In this document: positions 1-7,950 of the stretch, piece after piece
Layout: every line of letters starts with the position of its first letter
How positions within the stretch are numbered: the stretch's first letter is position 1
NCBI GenBank assembly: GCA_044376365.1
Contig: JBILLA010000035.1
Span: 1-17,018, forward strand
Source of the DNA: JBIKWN01 sp044376365
GTDB taxonomy: Bacteria > Bdellovibrionota_C > UBA2361 > JBIKWN01
DNA length: 17,018 nt
Direction: 5' to 3'
Translations under genes and position numbers: made by a program
Notes under the pieces: model-generated
Database searches by the model: none
Seen by the model: only the letters and a program-made list of their open reading frames with translations
What the model was told of the DNA's origin: nothing

Positions 1-1800
1 CTGCTTGATACGTGCTTTAACTCAGCAGCGCAAGTAAAGTATCATGCTTTGGCGGACAGACCTGCAGACGTTGGTGGTAAACCAACTGTCAAAGCAGCAT
101 TCTTGCAGTGTCTTTCAGCGTTACTGCATGATGCTGCCGTCTATGTATTTTCACACACAGGAGAAGATGCACTTGTAGCAAAAGGAATTCCTGCTGATCA
201 TGATGCAATTTTACTCCTTCTGATTAGAAAATTTGCAAAAGCAGGTCTTTTTAATAAGTTTCATCTGTCAGAAGAAGAAGTGATGGGTGCAACATTCCCT
301 CCAGAGTTTGCAGATGCGTTTGTTAAGACTCGTGATCCAAAAGAGCTCAGTCAGCTTCGTGATACACTTCATTATTGGAAAGATGCCGTTGGTGGCGTTG
401 ATGAGCACGATATTACGTCGATATTGCAGACATCTCCATCAAGTCAGCTCTATCGCTGCGTAGAGCAGTATCGCGGCGTTGCTCGTTACGTACATAACTG
501 CCTCGACAATGTTTCTTATATCCCTACTGATCAAGGACATGCTTCTCGTGCTGAAATGATTGCGCTTAAAGCCTGTGAGAACGGAAGTTTTGTCCTCCCC
601 CGTGCTGCGGCATGTTTGTCTCAACAGCAGATAGCAGAACTACCAGAAGCGATTCGAACAAGAATCCACGCTGAGCGTGACTATTACTTGGTCCGTAAAG
701 AAATAGATTTTGGCTCCTACAAACAGCCAGTTGATTTTCTGGTTGAGTTACGTCGACGCTATCGTTTGGATGTACCCCCACTTGCCATTCCTATTTATCT
801 TCGAGAGATTCGAGAGCCACAGCATAGTTATAAGTGGAAAAATGTTAAGGTTGGCAAAACGCTCCTTTCTAAGGATGAGTGCCTTCGTTCAACCTGGGCA
901 TCGATTGATGGCGATGTTGATTTAGTTACATCATCGACAAGTTCTATCTACCGCATTATCAAGGGTCAGTTTGATTATGCTCGTCGTAAGGTATCTGGAG
1001 AAGCTGCTGCTTTGAGTGGCGGATTTTTCAGAATGATTCTCAGTCAAGTGGATGATGCGGTTTCACCGCATGATTTTGTTCGCAAAACTGATGAAGAATT
1101 TATCCGAGCCTATTACCCAAAGAAATTCCAGGAATTTTTTGTTCCTAAAAAAACTGGGGGGCTACCTCGTGGGTATAATACCTATGTCACATCTTTACTA
1201 AGCTTTACACCAAAGACTAACATCGATTGGTATCAAGAACGCGTTTGCCCTAAAGATGTAAAAAAATGGATTGCTGGTCTTGATGCAATCGTAAAAGGAT
1301 GGGCTGCTGAGCACGGAATTGAGTACAGTAATGAATTCTATATTGGTTCTGCACCGACAATCTCTAAGACGTTTAATATTCGTGCTTGTCATGCAGATAG
1401 CTCAGATCCGTTTCATTTTTTAAAAGAGCGTGGAGTTCATGCTTTAGAGACTTTCCCGGACGGACTCTACCTCAAACAATTCGGACGAGAAGATGATACA
1501 TTTAGTAGTCGCCTCAGAGTCAATCACGGTGCGCTTGAGCATGGCACACAAGACCTCATCTTTAACATGGATGAGCATCTGCCTGGTGCTGTTGTAGTAT
1601 GCTATCCAAAATCGTTCATTGATCCTAAGCGCAAAGAATATAATCTTCACAGCACTTATTTAAAGCTACTGAAAGAGCGTCTTATCTCTTACGTTCGTTT
1701 AACGAAAGTGGCATGGATTGAAAAAGAAACTTTAGAGCGAGGAGAGCGAACTGTTGCAGCAACTAATCGCCCAGTACTCGATTTCTATAAGATGAAATAG
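1..1800 (+). CDS. Large hypothetical protein, 5'-truncated by window edge
   Basis: I do not recognise this protein. The frame is open from base 1, so the gene most likely begins left of the window: 599 codons are visible before a TAG stop. A TTG at 49-51 is the first formal start codon, but the 16 codons before it read as ordinary coding sequence and no ribosome binding site sits in front of it. The protein is soluble, mixed in charge and shows no signal peptide, membrane segment, nucleotide-binding loop or repeat. The N-terminal part looks helical (Leu/Ala-rich stretch near codons 25-85 of the window). The C-terminal third has several His, Asp and Tyr residues but no motif I can name. It is followed 27 nt later, in the same direction, by a nucleoside-hydrolase-like gene, so the two may be co-transcribed. 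The coding call is sure; the function is unknown. Confidence 0.85.
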   Translation: MLDTCFNSAAQVKYHALADRPADVGGKPTVKAAFLQCLSALLHDAAVYVFSHTGEDALVAKGIPADHDAILLLLIRKFAKAGLFNKFHLSEEEVMGATFPPEFADAFVKTRDPKELSQLRDTLHYWKDAVGGVDEHDITSILQTSPSSQLYRCVEQYRGVARYVHNCLDNVSYIPTDQGHASRAEMIALKACENGSFVLPRAAACLSQQQIAELPEAIRTRIHAERDYYLVRKEIDFGSYKQPVDFLVELRRRYRLDVPPLAIPIYLREIREPQHSYKWKNVKVGKTLLSKDECLRSTWASIDGDVDLVTSSTSSIYRIIKGQFDYARRKVSGEAAALSGGFFRMILSQVDDAVSPHDFVRKTDEEFIRAYYPKKFQEFFVPKKTGGLPRGYNTYVTSLLSFTPKTNIDWYQERVCPKDVKKWIAGLDAIVKGWAAEHGIEYSNEFYIGSAPTISKTFNIRACHADSSDPFHFLKERGVHALETFPDGLYLKQFGREDDTFSSRLRVNHGALEHGTQDLIFNMDEHLPGAVVVCYPKSFIDPKRKEYNLHSTYLKLLKERLISYVRLTKVAWIEKETLERGERTVAATNRPVLDFYKMK

Positions 1801-1827
1801 ATACTTATTTAACGTAAATACACTGCT

Positions 1828-2811
1828 ATGCTTTCACTGTCAGGTCATAATGTGGTTCTCGATAATGACGGCGCACCTGATGACCTTGCTGCGCTTCGCA
1901 TGTTTGCACAAGCGGATGTCTTACATGGCACGGTTTCAACATATGGTTGTACTCGTCTTGATCGTGTCATTGAAAATACCTCTCGTTTTTTAGATTTAGC
2001 ACCAGGTGCTGCTGAACATGAAGTTTTTCAGGGTGCAAGCGATCCTATCACGATGCACCCACATGGCGCGTTACCAACATATTTTGGTGAAAATGGGATA
2101 TGTAATATTGAGCTCCCAGCGCTTTCAGATCAAATAAGGCAGGTCAAAAAGCTTCATGAGCTTGCTAATCGTATCGAAAGCCTTGAGGGTCAAGTTGATT
2201 ATGTCATTACGGGGCCTTGTACAACCTTTGCACAACTGATCGATGCTTTTCCTTCTGTCATGCAAAAGATGAAAAGTATTCATTTCATGGGAATGGCGCT
2301 GGATGTGCCAGGTAATATCGGCCCAGCAACAGCTTTAGGCGAGCTGGAAGCCGAATATAATGTCTATCTTGATCCGTTATCGCTGCATAAAGTAGTGCAA
2401 GCTGCTGCTGAGTCTCGAATACCTTTTCGAGTTATTACATGGGATGCATGTTTAGATATACTCTTGCCTCAATCAGTACTCCTCAGTGCCAAGCCCATTG
2501 ATGAACAGTCTCATTACTTACAGCAGATGATTCGTCGTTTCTTTGATATCTATGGAACCGATACCATAACTACAGAGCAGCAGAAGGTGCAGGATGAGCC
2601 TCACTATACATTTTGTGATCTTGTCGTGCCTCTTGCTATGACTGGTCGTCATGGTGATTTTGAACCTCTACAGCTCCATGTCGGAACAACTACAACAAAT
2701 TGGGGCGTCACACGACAGGTGCAAGAACGTGGGCTTCCTATCGAAGTTTTTCGCGCTGCAGATGTAGAAAAGTTACGTCATGCTACTCTTGATGCATTAG
2801 GGTTTCGGTAG
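1828..2811 (+). CDS. Inosine-uridine nucleoside hydrolase family protein
   Basis: Likely a nucleoside N-ribohydrolase (purine/pyrimidine salvage) or a divergent member of that fold; 327 aa, close to the usual 310-340. Residues 12-19 read DNDGAPDD, matching the family's calcium-binding D-x-D-x-x-x-D-D signature near the N-terminus. The segment at 128-134 (TGPCTTF) matches the Thr-containing loop of the family (usually GPLTN). GN at 162-163 and E176-Y-N178 match the ribose-binding GN...EFN region. Asp264 in FCDL fits the late metal-ligand Asp, but the preceding His usual in IU hydrolases (HDPLA) is Cys here, so specificity or activity may differ. The ATG at 1828 lies 27 nt after the preceding gene and places the Asp signature at the normal distance. 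No good Shine-Dalgarno sequence is visible. Family assignment is confident, substrate is not known. Confidence 0.85.
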   Translation: MLSLSGHNVVLDNDGAPDDLAALRMFAQADVLHGTVSTYGCTRLDRVIENTSRFLDLAPGAAEHEVFQGASDPITMHPHGALPTYFGENGICNIELPALSDQIRQVKKLHELANRIESLEGQVDYVITGPCTTFAQLIDAFPSVMQKMKSIHFMGMALDVPGNIGPATALGELEAEYNVYLDPLSLHKVVQAAAESRIPFRVITWDACLDILLPQSVLLSAKPIDEQSHYLQQMIRRFFDIYGTDTITTEQQKVQDEPHYTFCDLVVPLAMTGRHGDFEPLQLHVGTTTTNWGVTRQVQERGLPIEVFRAADVEKLRHATLDALGFR

Positions 2812-2837
2812 TAATGCACGTTGCCCAGTACGCACAT

Positions 2838-4481
2838 CTAGTCGACTGGATGCTGCTGTCCTATACGTTCACGACGTATTCGCTGACCTATGGTAGTGTG
2901 TGCTTCTCGTGGCGAGAGTAGGTCAACAAATACATCTACTAAGTTTCCAGAAATTACAGAATCTGCCCAGAATGGTTCGCCCTCCTTGCGGTATACTTTT
3001 GCAAGATTTGCTGCATTAAGGAGCATTTGATGACAAGCTTCTTTCATGCGCTCTGGTGAACTACGGTAGAGTGCAATCGAAGCAAAACGGTGCTCCATGG
3101 CTTCTTTTGAATATGGCTCTGCAGAGCTTGTGAGATAATGATAGTGAAGAATTTCAGTGAAAAGCTCTGAGAAGGGCAGTGCTTCTTGCTCTTCAAAGGA
3201 GATCGTCTGAAGTCGTTGAACAATTGCACGCTCAGTCCATAGCAAACCGCCAATAAGCGAAGGATTTATGCCATGAGTCTCGTTAATTATAAGGCCTGAT
3301 AAGACGCTATTAATAGCAGTAACAGAGCTTTGAAGCTCGTGCAAAGGTATCTGTGTGCCATACGTATGCATCTGTTGCATTGCAGTATTGAGAATCTCGT
3401 CAGTGGTTATTGGTGGTGTCTCTTTCACCGGCTTTGTCTGTTCGAAGAGTTGACGAGCCATCTGAATGCCCGTCATATCGCCTCCGGTGCTGTGCGTTTT
3501 GTTCAAGAGATCAATCCTTTCATCCGTTAAAGATGCTATCAATGGCGCTTGAATAGATGCAGGCTGATTCTTAATTATCCTGTCGAGTGCTCTTCGAGTA
3601 TCCTCAGTACGTTCGTTGTAATGAGCAATAATACACCCAAGAAGCTCGTGTGCGTGTGGCACTTGGTAATGTATTGCTTTACGAATAGCTAAGAAGTGTT
3701 CATCAAAAAAAAGAGCATCATATCTGTTCTTTGAAAAGAGCGTAGGGTCAAGAGAGGGAACGCTGCGTGCAATCCAGATGAGTCGATTCAGCGCAATAGG
3801 CGAGACTTTTGTTGCTTGGCATAGGGTCACAAAATCTCCAATACCATAATGCTGATTTGAAAAGGTATTAAATCCTTCTCGAATCGTTCTGCCGTATACA
3901 TTAACTGAAAAAATAAAATCAAGTGAGCGGCTAAGCGCTGCATCGTCTGGTTGAAGCCATGCTCTATGTTCGTTAATAGTGCTGTAGATAGCACTAATAA
4001 ATTTAAATCGCTCAGGGTTCTCATGACCAAAATTTTTTATAGCGTCTTTATAGGAGGGATAGAACGCCGTATTTCGATCTTGGTAATGTTTGCTTTTGAT
4101 AAATCCAATAAATGATAAAGCATTATGACGTGCGATATAATTCGGTTCATGAAAAATTAATGATGCTGCATCTATAAAGTGTTCGATAGTTTTTTGATAT
4201 TCATGAACCGGGATGTCTGTTCTTTTTGGAGAATAGTTTTGCTCAGATGCTCGTTCAATGAGCTCTATAAGCAGTCTTGAAGCTTTGTCTTGGTCTTCTG
4301 TAAGAAGGTTTTCTTTAAACTGCTGTATTTTTTTTATTATGGAACTAAGAGAAGCCGCATGCTTTGGTGATGGAATATGTGAGGCAAGACGCTCGGGTGA
4401 AATGTCTAGCTGCAGCGCAACAATAATCTTATTGGCGATATCATGAGGATTCGTTCCTGTCTGTTTAATTTCAAAAGTCAT
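2838..4481 (-). CDS. Hypothetical, probably alpha-helical protein (547 aa)
   Basis: I do not recognise this protein. It is a soluble 547-aa product, rich in Leu, Ile, His and charged residues arranged as would fit stacked helices, with no signal peptide, membrane segment or named catalytic motif. A Thr/Pro-rich linker near residues 350-362 (around KPVKETPPITTDE) may separate two helical halves. The C-terminus is basic (RIRRERIG). The ATG at 4479-4481 has no clear Shine-Dalgarno sequence. The gene converges on the nucleoside hydrolase with 26 nt between the two stop codons and no obvious hairpin terminator there. About 100 nt upstream of its start, in the same orientation, lies the C-terminal remnant of a paralogue of the 729-aa protein encoded at 8731-10920, so the two gene types were probably once neighbours. 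Confidence 0.8.
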   Translation of the reverse strand: MTFEIKQTGTNPHDIANKIIVALQLDISPERLASHIPSPKHAASLSSIIKKIQQFKENLLTEDQDKASRLLIELIERASEQNYSPKRTDIPVHEYQKTIEHFIDAASLIFHEPNYIARHNALSFIGFIKSKHYQDRNTAFYPSYKDAIKNFGHENPERFKFISAIYSTINEHRAWLQPDDAALSRSLDFIFSVNVYGRTIREGFNTFSNQHYGIGDFVTLCQATKVSPIALNRLIWIARSVPSLDPTLFSKNRYDALFFDEHFLAIRKAIHYQVPHAHELLGCIIAHYNERTEDTRRALDRIIKNQPASIQAPLIASLTDERIDLLNKTHSTGGDMTGIQMARQLFEQTKPVKETPPITTDEILNTAMQQMHTYGTQIPLHELQSSVTAINSVLSGLIINETHGINPSLIGGLLWTERAIVQRLQTISFEEQEALPFSELFTEILHYHYLTSSAEPYSKEAMEHRFASIALYRSSPERMKEACHQMLLNAANLAKVYRKEGEPFWADSVISGNLVDVFVDLLSPREAHTTIGQRIRRERIGQQHPVD

Positions 4482-4580
4482 AGGCTGTATCGTCGTGGAT
4501 ATAGTTATGCACTTTTGTGGTGTACTTGTGCGGTAGTATGTAGCCCTAAAGGATGAGTAATTACAGTGGGTTAGGCTTGT

Positions 4581-4727
4581 TCAATGATTCAGTACCCAGT
4601 GATACAGTGCCTCAAGCTGTTCTTGCGAGAGGTGCAGCGCCATACCTACTCGACAACCAAATGTATATGATCCGTAATCATGACTGTTGTTTTTTGAGAG
4701 ATCAATTACTTCATTTATTTCCTCGCT
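4581..4727 (-). pseudogene. C-terminal remnant of a paralogue of the 729-aa operon protein
   Basis: On the minus strand this stretch reads 48 codons ending in TGA, and its last 33 residues (from HDYGSY to HWVLNH) match the C-terminus of the intact protein at 8731-10920 with about four substitutions: G/S, T/A and V/A changes are visible, while FGCR, GMALHLSQEQLEAL and YHWVLNH are kept. Upstream of the match the frame runs into TAA at 4728-4730 and similarity fades, so only the tail of the ancestral gene survives. Several nucleotide differences are silent, suggesting that this was a functioning paralogue before it was truncated rather than a recent partial copy. The stop codon lies 100 nt before the start of the 547-aa gene. 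Confidence 0.85.
4584..4683. repeat. Direct repeat, copy 1 (partner at 8734-8833)
   Basis: About 100 nt repeated 4150 bp further right in the same orientation, with roughly ten differences. The block 4585-4634 is identical over 50 nt to 8735-8784. It coincides with the shared 3' coding ends of the remnant and the intact gene. The two copies bracket the whole acyltransferase/transposon-relic island. Confidence 0.9.
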
Positions 4728-5032
4728 TTACAGGGGCCTAATTGCTGAATTTGCAATGCCGGAACTGAAGGCTTGAAAACAAACATTCAATTCTATTAAT
4801 ACTGCTATTAGCTCAAGGCTCGTACGCTTGTAAGCATATACGATGGCGGAAAACAAAGAAGTCGTAGGAGGAAATGGATCAAAGAAATCACCGCAGAATA
4901 TGCATTTGTTTTTTATCGCTAAGGCACGCAGGGTATCGCAGAAGATTACATCTATCAGGATTAATAAATAAATTAGCTAATTTTCCCCTGCATACCTTTG
5001 TGACACCTGCGGTAAAAAAAACTACCAAAAAT
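4728..5032. other. Gene-poor gap of about 300 nt
   Basis: No convincing gene. A 42-codon plus-strand frame at 4843-4971 begins MAENKEVVGG and is Lys/Arg-rich, but lacks a ribosome binding site and a recognisable family. The opposite strand is also open over most of this stretch, without a sensible start. An AGGAGG at 4866-4871 sits only 2 nt before an ATG at 4874, too close for a normal start, and the frame that follows runs into the antisense of the next gene. The stretch may hold more decayed coding sequence. A run of eight T residues (minus sense) follows the stop of the gene at 5033 without a strong hairpin. Confidence 0.5.
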
Positions 5033-6238
5033 TTATTTGTTATTTATAAACCTCATAGCATCTTCAACAAAACCATAACCAATCGAAGTAGGTTGTCTCA
5101 TCTGAGCATCAATAATAGTAATGTCTCTATTTAGAATTTCTTGCCAATCCATTTCTTTTTTTCTTAGGGGCCCAAATCCTTTCATATCCTTGGAGCGACG
5201 CTGGCGATAGTAAAAATAATGAACAAAATTTGAAGACAAGTTATGCCTTTTCATGGCATCAGCAAAAGCAAATAGATAACTTGTACCTGACATAGTTACT
5301 TCGGGAAGTTTTAGTTTGTTACGCGCTTGAATGTCCGCATCTAAGACTTCAACATAGGGCAGTGGTTCATATTGAAGGGAAGGAAATAATAGATTTGCTA
5401 TGTTGAGTAGGTCTAAGTCTTTTCCTCTTGGAGGCATTTGGTAATTCCATGGGGTGCAACTAAAAGAAGGGAAAGATGCTGTTTTTTTAGATTGTAGAGT
5501 TTTGTTTAGTTCTAATAAGACAAGACAAGATGCTACATCATTCCAATGAGATGCAGTCCTTCCAAACATTCTAAATGGATAATCTTTTTTTGCATCAATA
5601 AGAATTTTGGGTCCATCAATATAATTAATCCCGTGTTGATCAAGCATTACTTTCATCTGCTCATAAGAGCTTTGGCTTTGAAGTCTTGTGCTGGAAATGT
5701 ACCTATCTGGCACAGTTTCAGGATAGACTTCCATTACATTAGGCGAAATCAACGTTATTAAAGATTTCCCTCTTGAAGCTTGATAGTCCTGTAATAATTT
5801 AATGTTTGTAAGGCGTTCTTTTGTCTTGTTTTCAAATAAACTTTTATCATAAGCGCGATTAAATGCACTTAGATGAATAGTCTGTACTAACTGATCATCT
5901 TGACCCATAAATACACTATTATTATGGAAAGCCGTTATTTGATTAAATAAATGAAGAAGTATTTCGTTTCCTAATTCAGTAAAAGGTTTCCAGAAGCCGC
6001 TTTGTTTTTTTGCAAGTTCATCTGCTTTTTTTTGAAATTTACTCTGCATAAAAGCTTTTTTAGAAAACTTAAGTCGATTTTCAACTTGTGCAACACCATA
6101 AGGTGCGAGTTCTTTAAAAACTGGGAGTACGTCGTGGATTAACGGGAAAAATAAAAAAAAGAGTGAAAGTCCAACGACAAATATCTGTAAGGTTCTAGTT
6201 TTAGAAGTTTTGTTAGTACTGTCGGAAATGCTCACCAT
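5033..6238 (-). CDS. AlgJ/AlgX-like SGNH acyltransferase-partner protein
   Basis: Probably works with the MBOAT protein encoded just upstream to O-acetylate (or otherwise acylate) an extracytoplasmic polysaccharide. 401 aa with one membrane segment at about residues 17-36 after a short polar N-terminus, giving an anchored protein with an extracytoplasmic domain. The body resembles the AlgX/AlgJ SGNH-like fold: NRAYDKSLF near 127-135, an alpha/beta segment with LITLISPNVMEVYP near 160-173, TASHWND at 228-234 in place of the usual D-T-H-W motif, and SGTSYLF at 317-323 in place of the usual GDSF block, so the nucleophile Ser is kept while its Asp neighbour is Thr. Starts 13 nt after the MBOAT stop codon, so one transcript is likely. 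The sequence is AT-rich compared with the aromatic operon. The alternative, a DltD-like role, is possible; motif order favours AlgJ/AlgX. Confidence 0.75.
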   Translation of the reverse strand: MVSISDSTNKTSKTRTLQIFVVGLSLFFLFFPLIHDVLPVFKELAPYGVAQVENRLKFSKKAFMQSKFQKKADELAKKQSGFWKPFTELGNEILLHLFNQITAFHNNSVFMGQDDQLVQTIHLSAFNRAYDKSLFENKTKERLTNIKLLQDYQASRGKSLITLISPNVMEVYPETVPDRYISSTRLQSQSSYEQMKVMLDQHGINYIDGPKILIDAKKDYPFRMFGRTASHWNDVASCLVLLELNKTLQSKKTASFPSFSCTPWNYQMPPRGKDLDLLNIANLLFPSLQYEPLPYVEVLDADIQARNKLKLPEVTMSGTSYLFAFADAMKRHNLSSNFVHYFYYRQRRSKDMKGFGPLRKKEMDWQEILNRDITIIDAQMRQPTSIGYGFVEDAMRFINNK

Positions 6239-6251
6239 ATAAACCTAATAA

Positions 6252-7694
6252 TCAAAACTGAAAATATATAAACGGTGAAAAATCTCTACCAGCAAGTGCA
6301 ACGACTGATAGGATTAAAAGAAATGTCCAAGTAAATGCTCGAACTAATTCTTTGCTATTGTCTGAGAATTTTTGAATTACACTGTCAGAAACTTTTTGCC
6401 AGCCAGGAATCAGCGGATAAAGACAAATAAGATATGCTAAGAAAAGCATTGTTATTTCATAAGGACTGGTTAAATATCCCCAAAGTTTTGGCATCTGTGG
6501 AGCAGTCGAAGCAAACATTTGTTTGTAATAACTTAAAGCATGTGGCAAATCGTTAGCTCGGAATAACACACGACTTAGCATTACCAAAAACAAGGTAAAC
6601 AAAACTTTAATTGCATTTGGTATATTTTTAGTCCATCTATCTAAAAACAACCTTTCCATTGTCATGAAAAGTCCGTGATAGGCACCCCAAAGAATAAAAG
6701 TCCATTGGGCGCCGTGCCAGAATCCTGAAAATAAAAATACAACCCATAAGTTAAAATAACTTCTAAAAGCAGAACATCTATTTCCACCTAATGGATAATA
6801 TAGATAGTCTCTCATCCATCTACCAAAAGATGTGTGCCATCTTCGCCAAAAATCTGAAAAACTATTTGCAAGGTATGGTCTATCGAAGTTTTCTGGAAAA
6901 TGAAAACCAAACATTCTAGCAATTCCAATTGCCATATCAGAATAACCAGAGAAATCAAAGTAAAGTTGCCCTGTGTATGCAGCCATTCCAACCCATGCTT
7001 GCGATACAGCAATAGACCCAACAGGAGATCCAAATATAGTATCTGCAGTGTGCCCAATGACATCAGCTATAAGAACTTTTTTTGCCAGCCCTTTTGAAAA
7101 TCTTAAGATTCCTTCATATAAATCGTTAAGTCTTGTAGATCTACTTTTGAGTTCGGATTGAATTTCGGCATAACGAACAATTGGTCCAGCGATTAAGTGA
7201 GGAAATAAAAAAGCATATAAAAGATAATCAATAAGATTTTTTTCTACAGAACATTTTTTACGGTAAACATCTACTAAATATGAAATTGATTGAAACGTAG
7301 TAAACGAAATTCCAATAGGAAGAATTACTTTTTCCCACAAAACAGGTGATGCCCCGAATAAACTAATAGTTCGATTAAACTCTCCAACAAAAAAGTTTGC
7401 GTATTTAAAGTAGACTAGGGCTGATACGTTAAATGTAACAGAGCTCCAAATGGCAATTTTTGCTTTTGTAAGTCCGTCGGATTGTTCGTGAAAAAAACTA
7501 ATAAACCTAGCAGATAAATAATTAAACAAACAAAACCCAAGAAAAATTAGTGCAAATTTTGGTTCGCCCCAGCTGTAAAAAAGTATACTTGCAGCAGCAA
7601 GAGATAAGTTTTTTAAAAGCCTAGGCGAAATTGCATATGCAAGAAGAGCAATCGGCAAAAAATAAAATATAAATATAAAAGAGGAAAAAACCAT
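6252..7694 (-). CDS. MBOAT-family membrane O-acyltransferase (AlgI-like)
   Basis: Integral membrane protein of 480 aa, the usual AlgI/DltB length, that would carry acyl groups across the membrane for transfer to a cell-surface polysaccharide. Many hydrophobic segments span the protein, starting at residue 1 with a Phe/Ile-rich helix. Diagnostic blocks are LPIGISFTTFQSISYLVDVYR (about 125-145), LFPHLIAGPIVR (163-174), YFDFSGYSDMAIG (245-257), DFWRRWHTSFGRWMRDYLYYPLGG (281-304) and SGFWHGAQWTFILWG (323-337); His327 in FWHG is the conserved MBOAT histidine. First gene of a two-gene unit with the AlgJ/AlgX-like protein. Its ATG lies 8 nt after the stop of a decayed helicase frame, so promoter sequence probably lies within that relic. 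Strong AT bias supports acquisition with the island. Family assignment is firm; the polysaccharide substrate is unknown. Confidence 0.93.
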   Translation of the reverse strand: MVFSSFIFIFYFLPIALLAYAISPRLLKNLSLAAASILFYSWGEPKFALIFLGFCLFNYLSARFISFFHEQSDGLTKAKIAIWSSVTFNVSALVYFKYANFFVGEFNRTISLFGASPVLWEKVILPIGISFTTFQSISYLVDVYRKKCSVEKNLIDYLLYAFLFPHLIAGPIVRYAEIQSELKSRSTRLNDLYEGILRFSKGLAKKVLIADVIGHTADTIFGSPVGSIAVSQAWVGMAAYTGQLYFDFSGYSDMAIGIARMFGFHFPENFDRPYLANSFSDFWRRWHTSFGRWMRDYLYYPLGGNRCSAFRSYFNLWVVFLFSGFWHGAQWTFILWGAYHGLFMTMERLFLDRWTKNIPNAIKVLFTLFLVMLSRVLFRANDLPHALSYYKQMFASTAPQMPKLWGYLTSPYEITMLFLAYLICLYPLIPGWQKVSDSVIQKFSDNSKELVRAFTWTFLLILSVVALAGRDFSPFIYFQF

Positions 7695-7702
7695 TTAATC
7701 TA

Positions 7703-7950
7703 TTAACCTTTTAATTTCGTTTTTAATCCTGTATTTCTTTGCAGTGACATTGCTCTTTTAGCTACCATACTAAGGGCTTGTTTTGATCCAACAATAACCA
7801 GCAGTTTTTTGCTCGAGTAACTGCAGTGTACAGCAACTGACGCTCTAGTAGTGTAAAATGACTTTCGTTAAGTGCCAAGACCACACATGGCATTTCTGCT
7901 CCTTAAGACCTATGTACTGTAATGGCATAAGCTATTTGAAGTTGAGGGGT
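7703..7950 (-). pseudogene. recD2: RecD2-like helicase, broken 3' end
   Basis: Minus-strand reading gives the C-terminal signature of RecD2-type SF1B helicases: PQLQIAYAITVHRS, then a TAA at 7903-7905 where the family has Gln of the SQG motif (CAA to TAA), then GAEMPCVVLAL, LLERQLLYTAVTRA. In the six-T run 7805-7810 one base is missing, and the frame shifts before KKLLVIVGSKQALS. The tail ends in TAA at 7703-7705. Only the last ~80 residues remain; the ATPase core is absent. With a nonsense codon and a frameshift it cannot yield a helicase. To its right the reading frame passes without a break into the tail of a transposase relic. Confidence 0.85.

Noticed and set aside
2812..2837. Terminator between the convergent genes
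   Set aside because: Only a short GTCGAC palindrome lies nearby, inside coding sequence, with no T-tract.
4553..4741. 62-aa plus-strand ORF with an AAAGG before its ATG
   Set aside because: It lies antisense to the paralogue remnant, whose minus-strand frame matches the intact protein; the plus frame is a shadow.
4874..5134. 86-aa plus-strand ORF preceded by AGGAGG
   Set aside because: The AGGAGG is only 2 nt from the ATG, the product has no protein-like pattern and its end is antisense to the AlgJ/AlgX-like gene.
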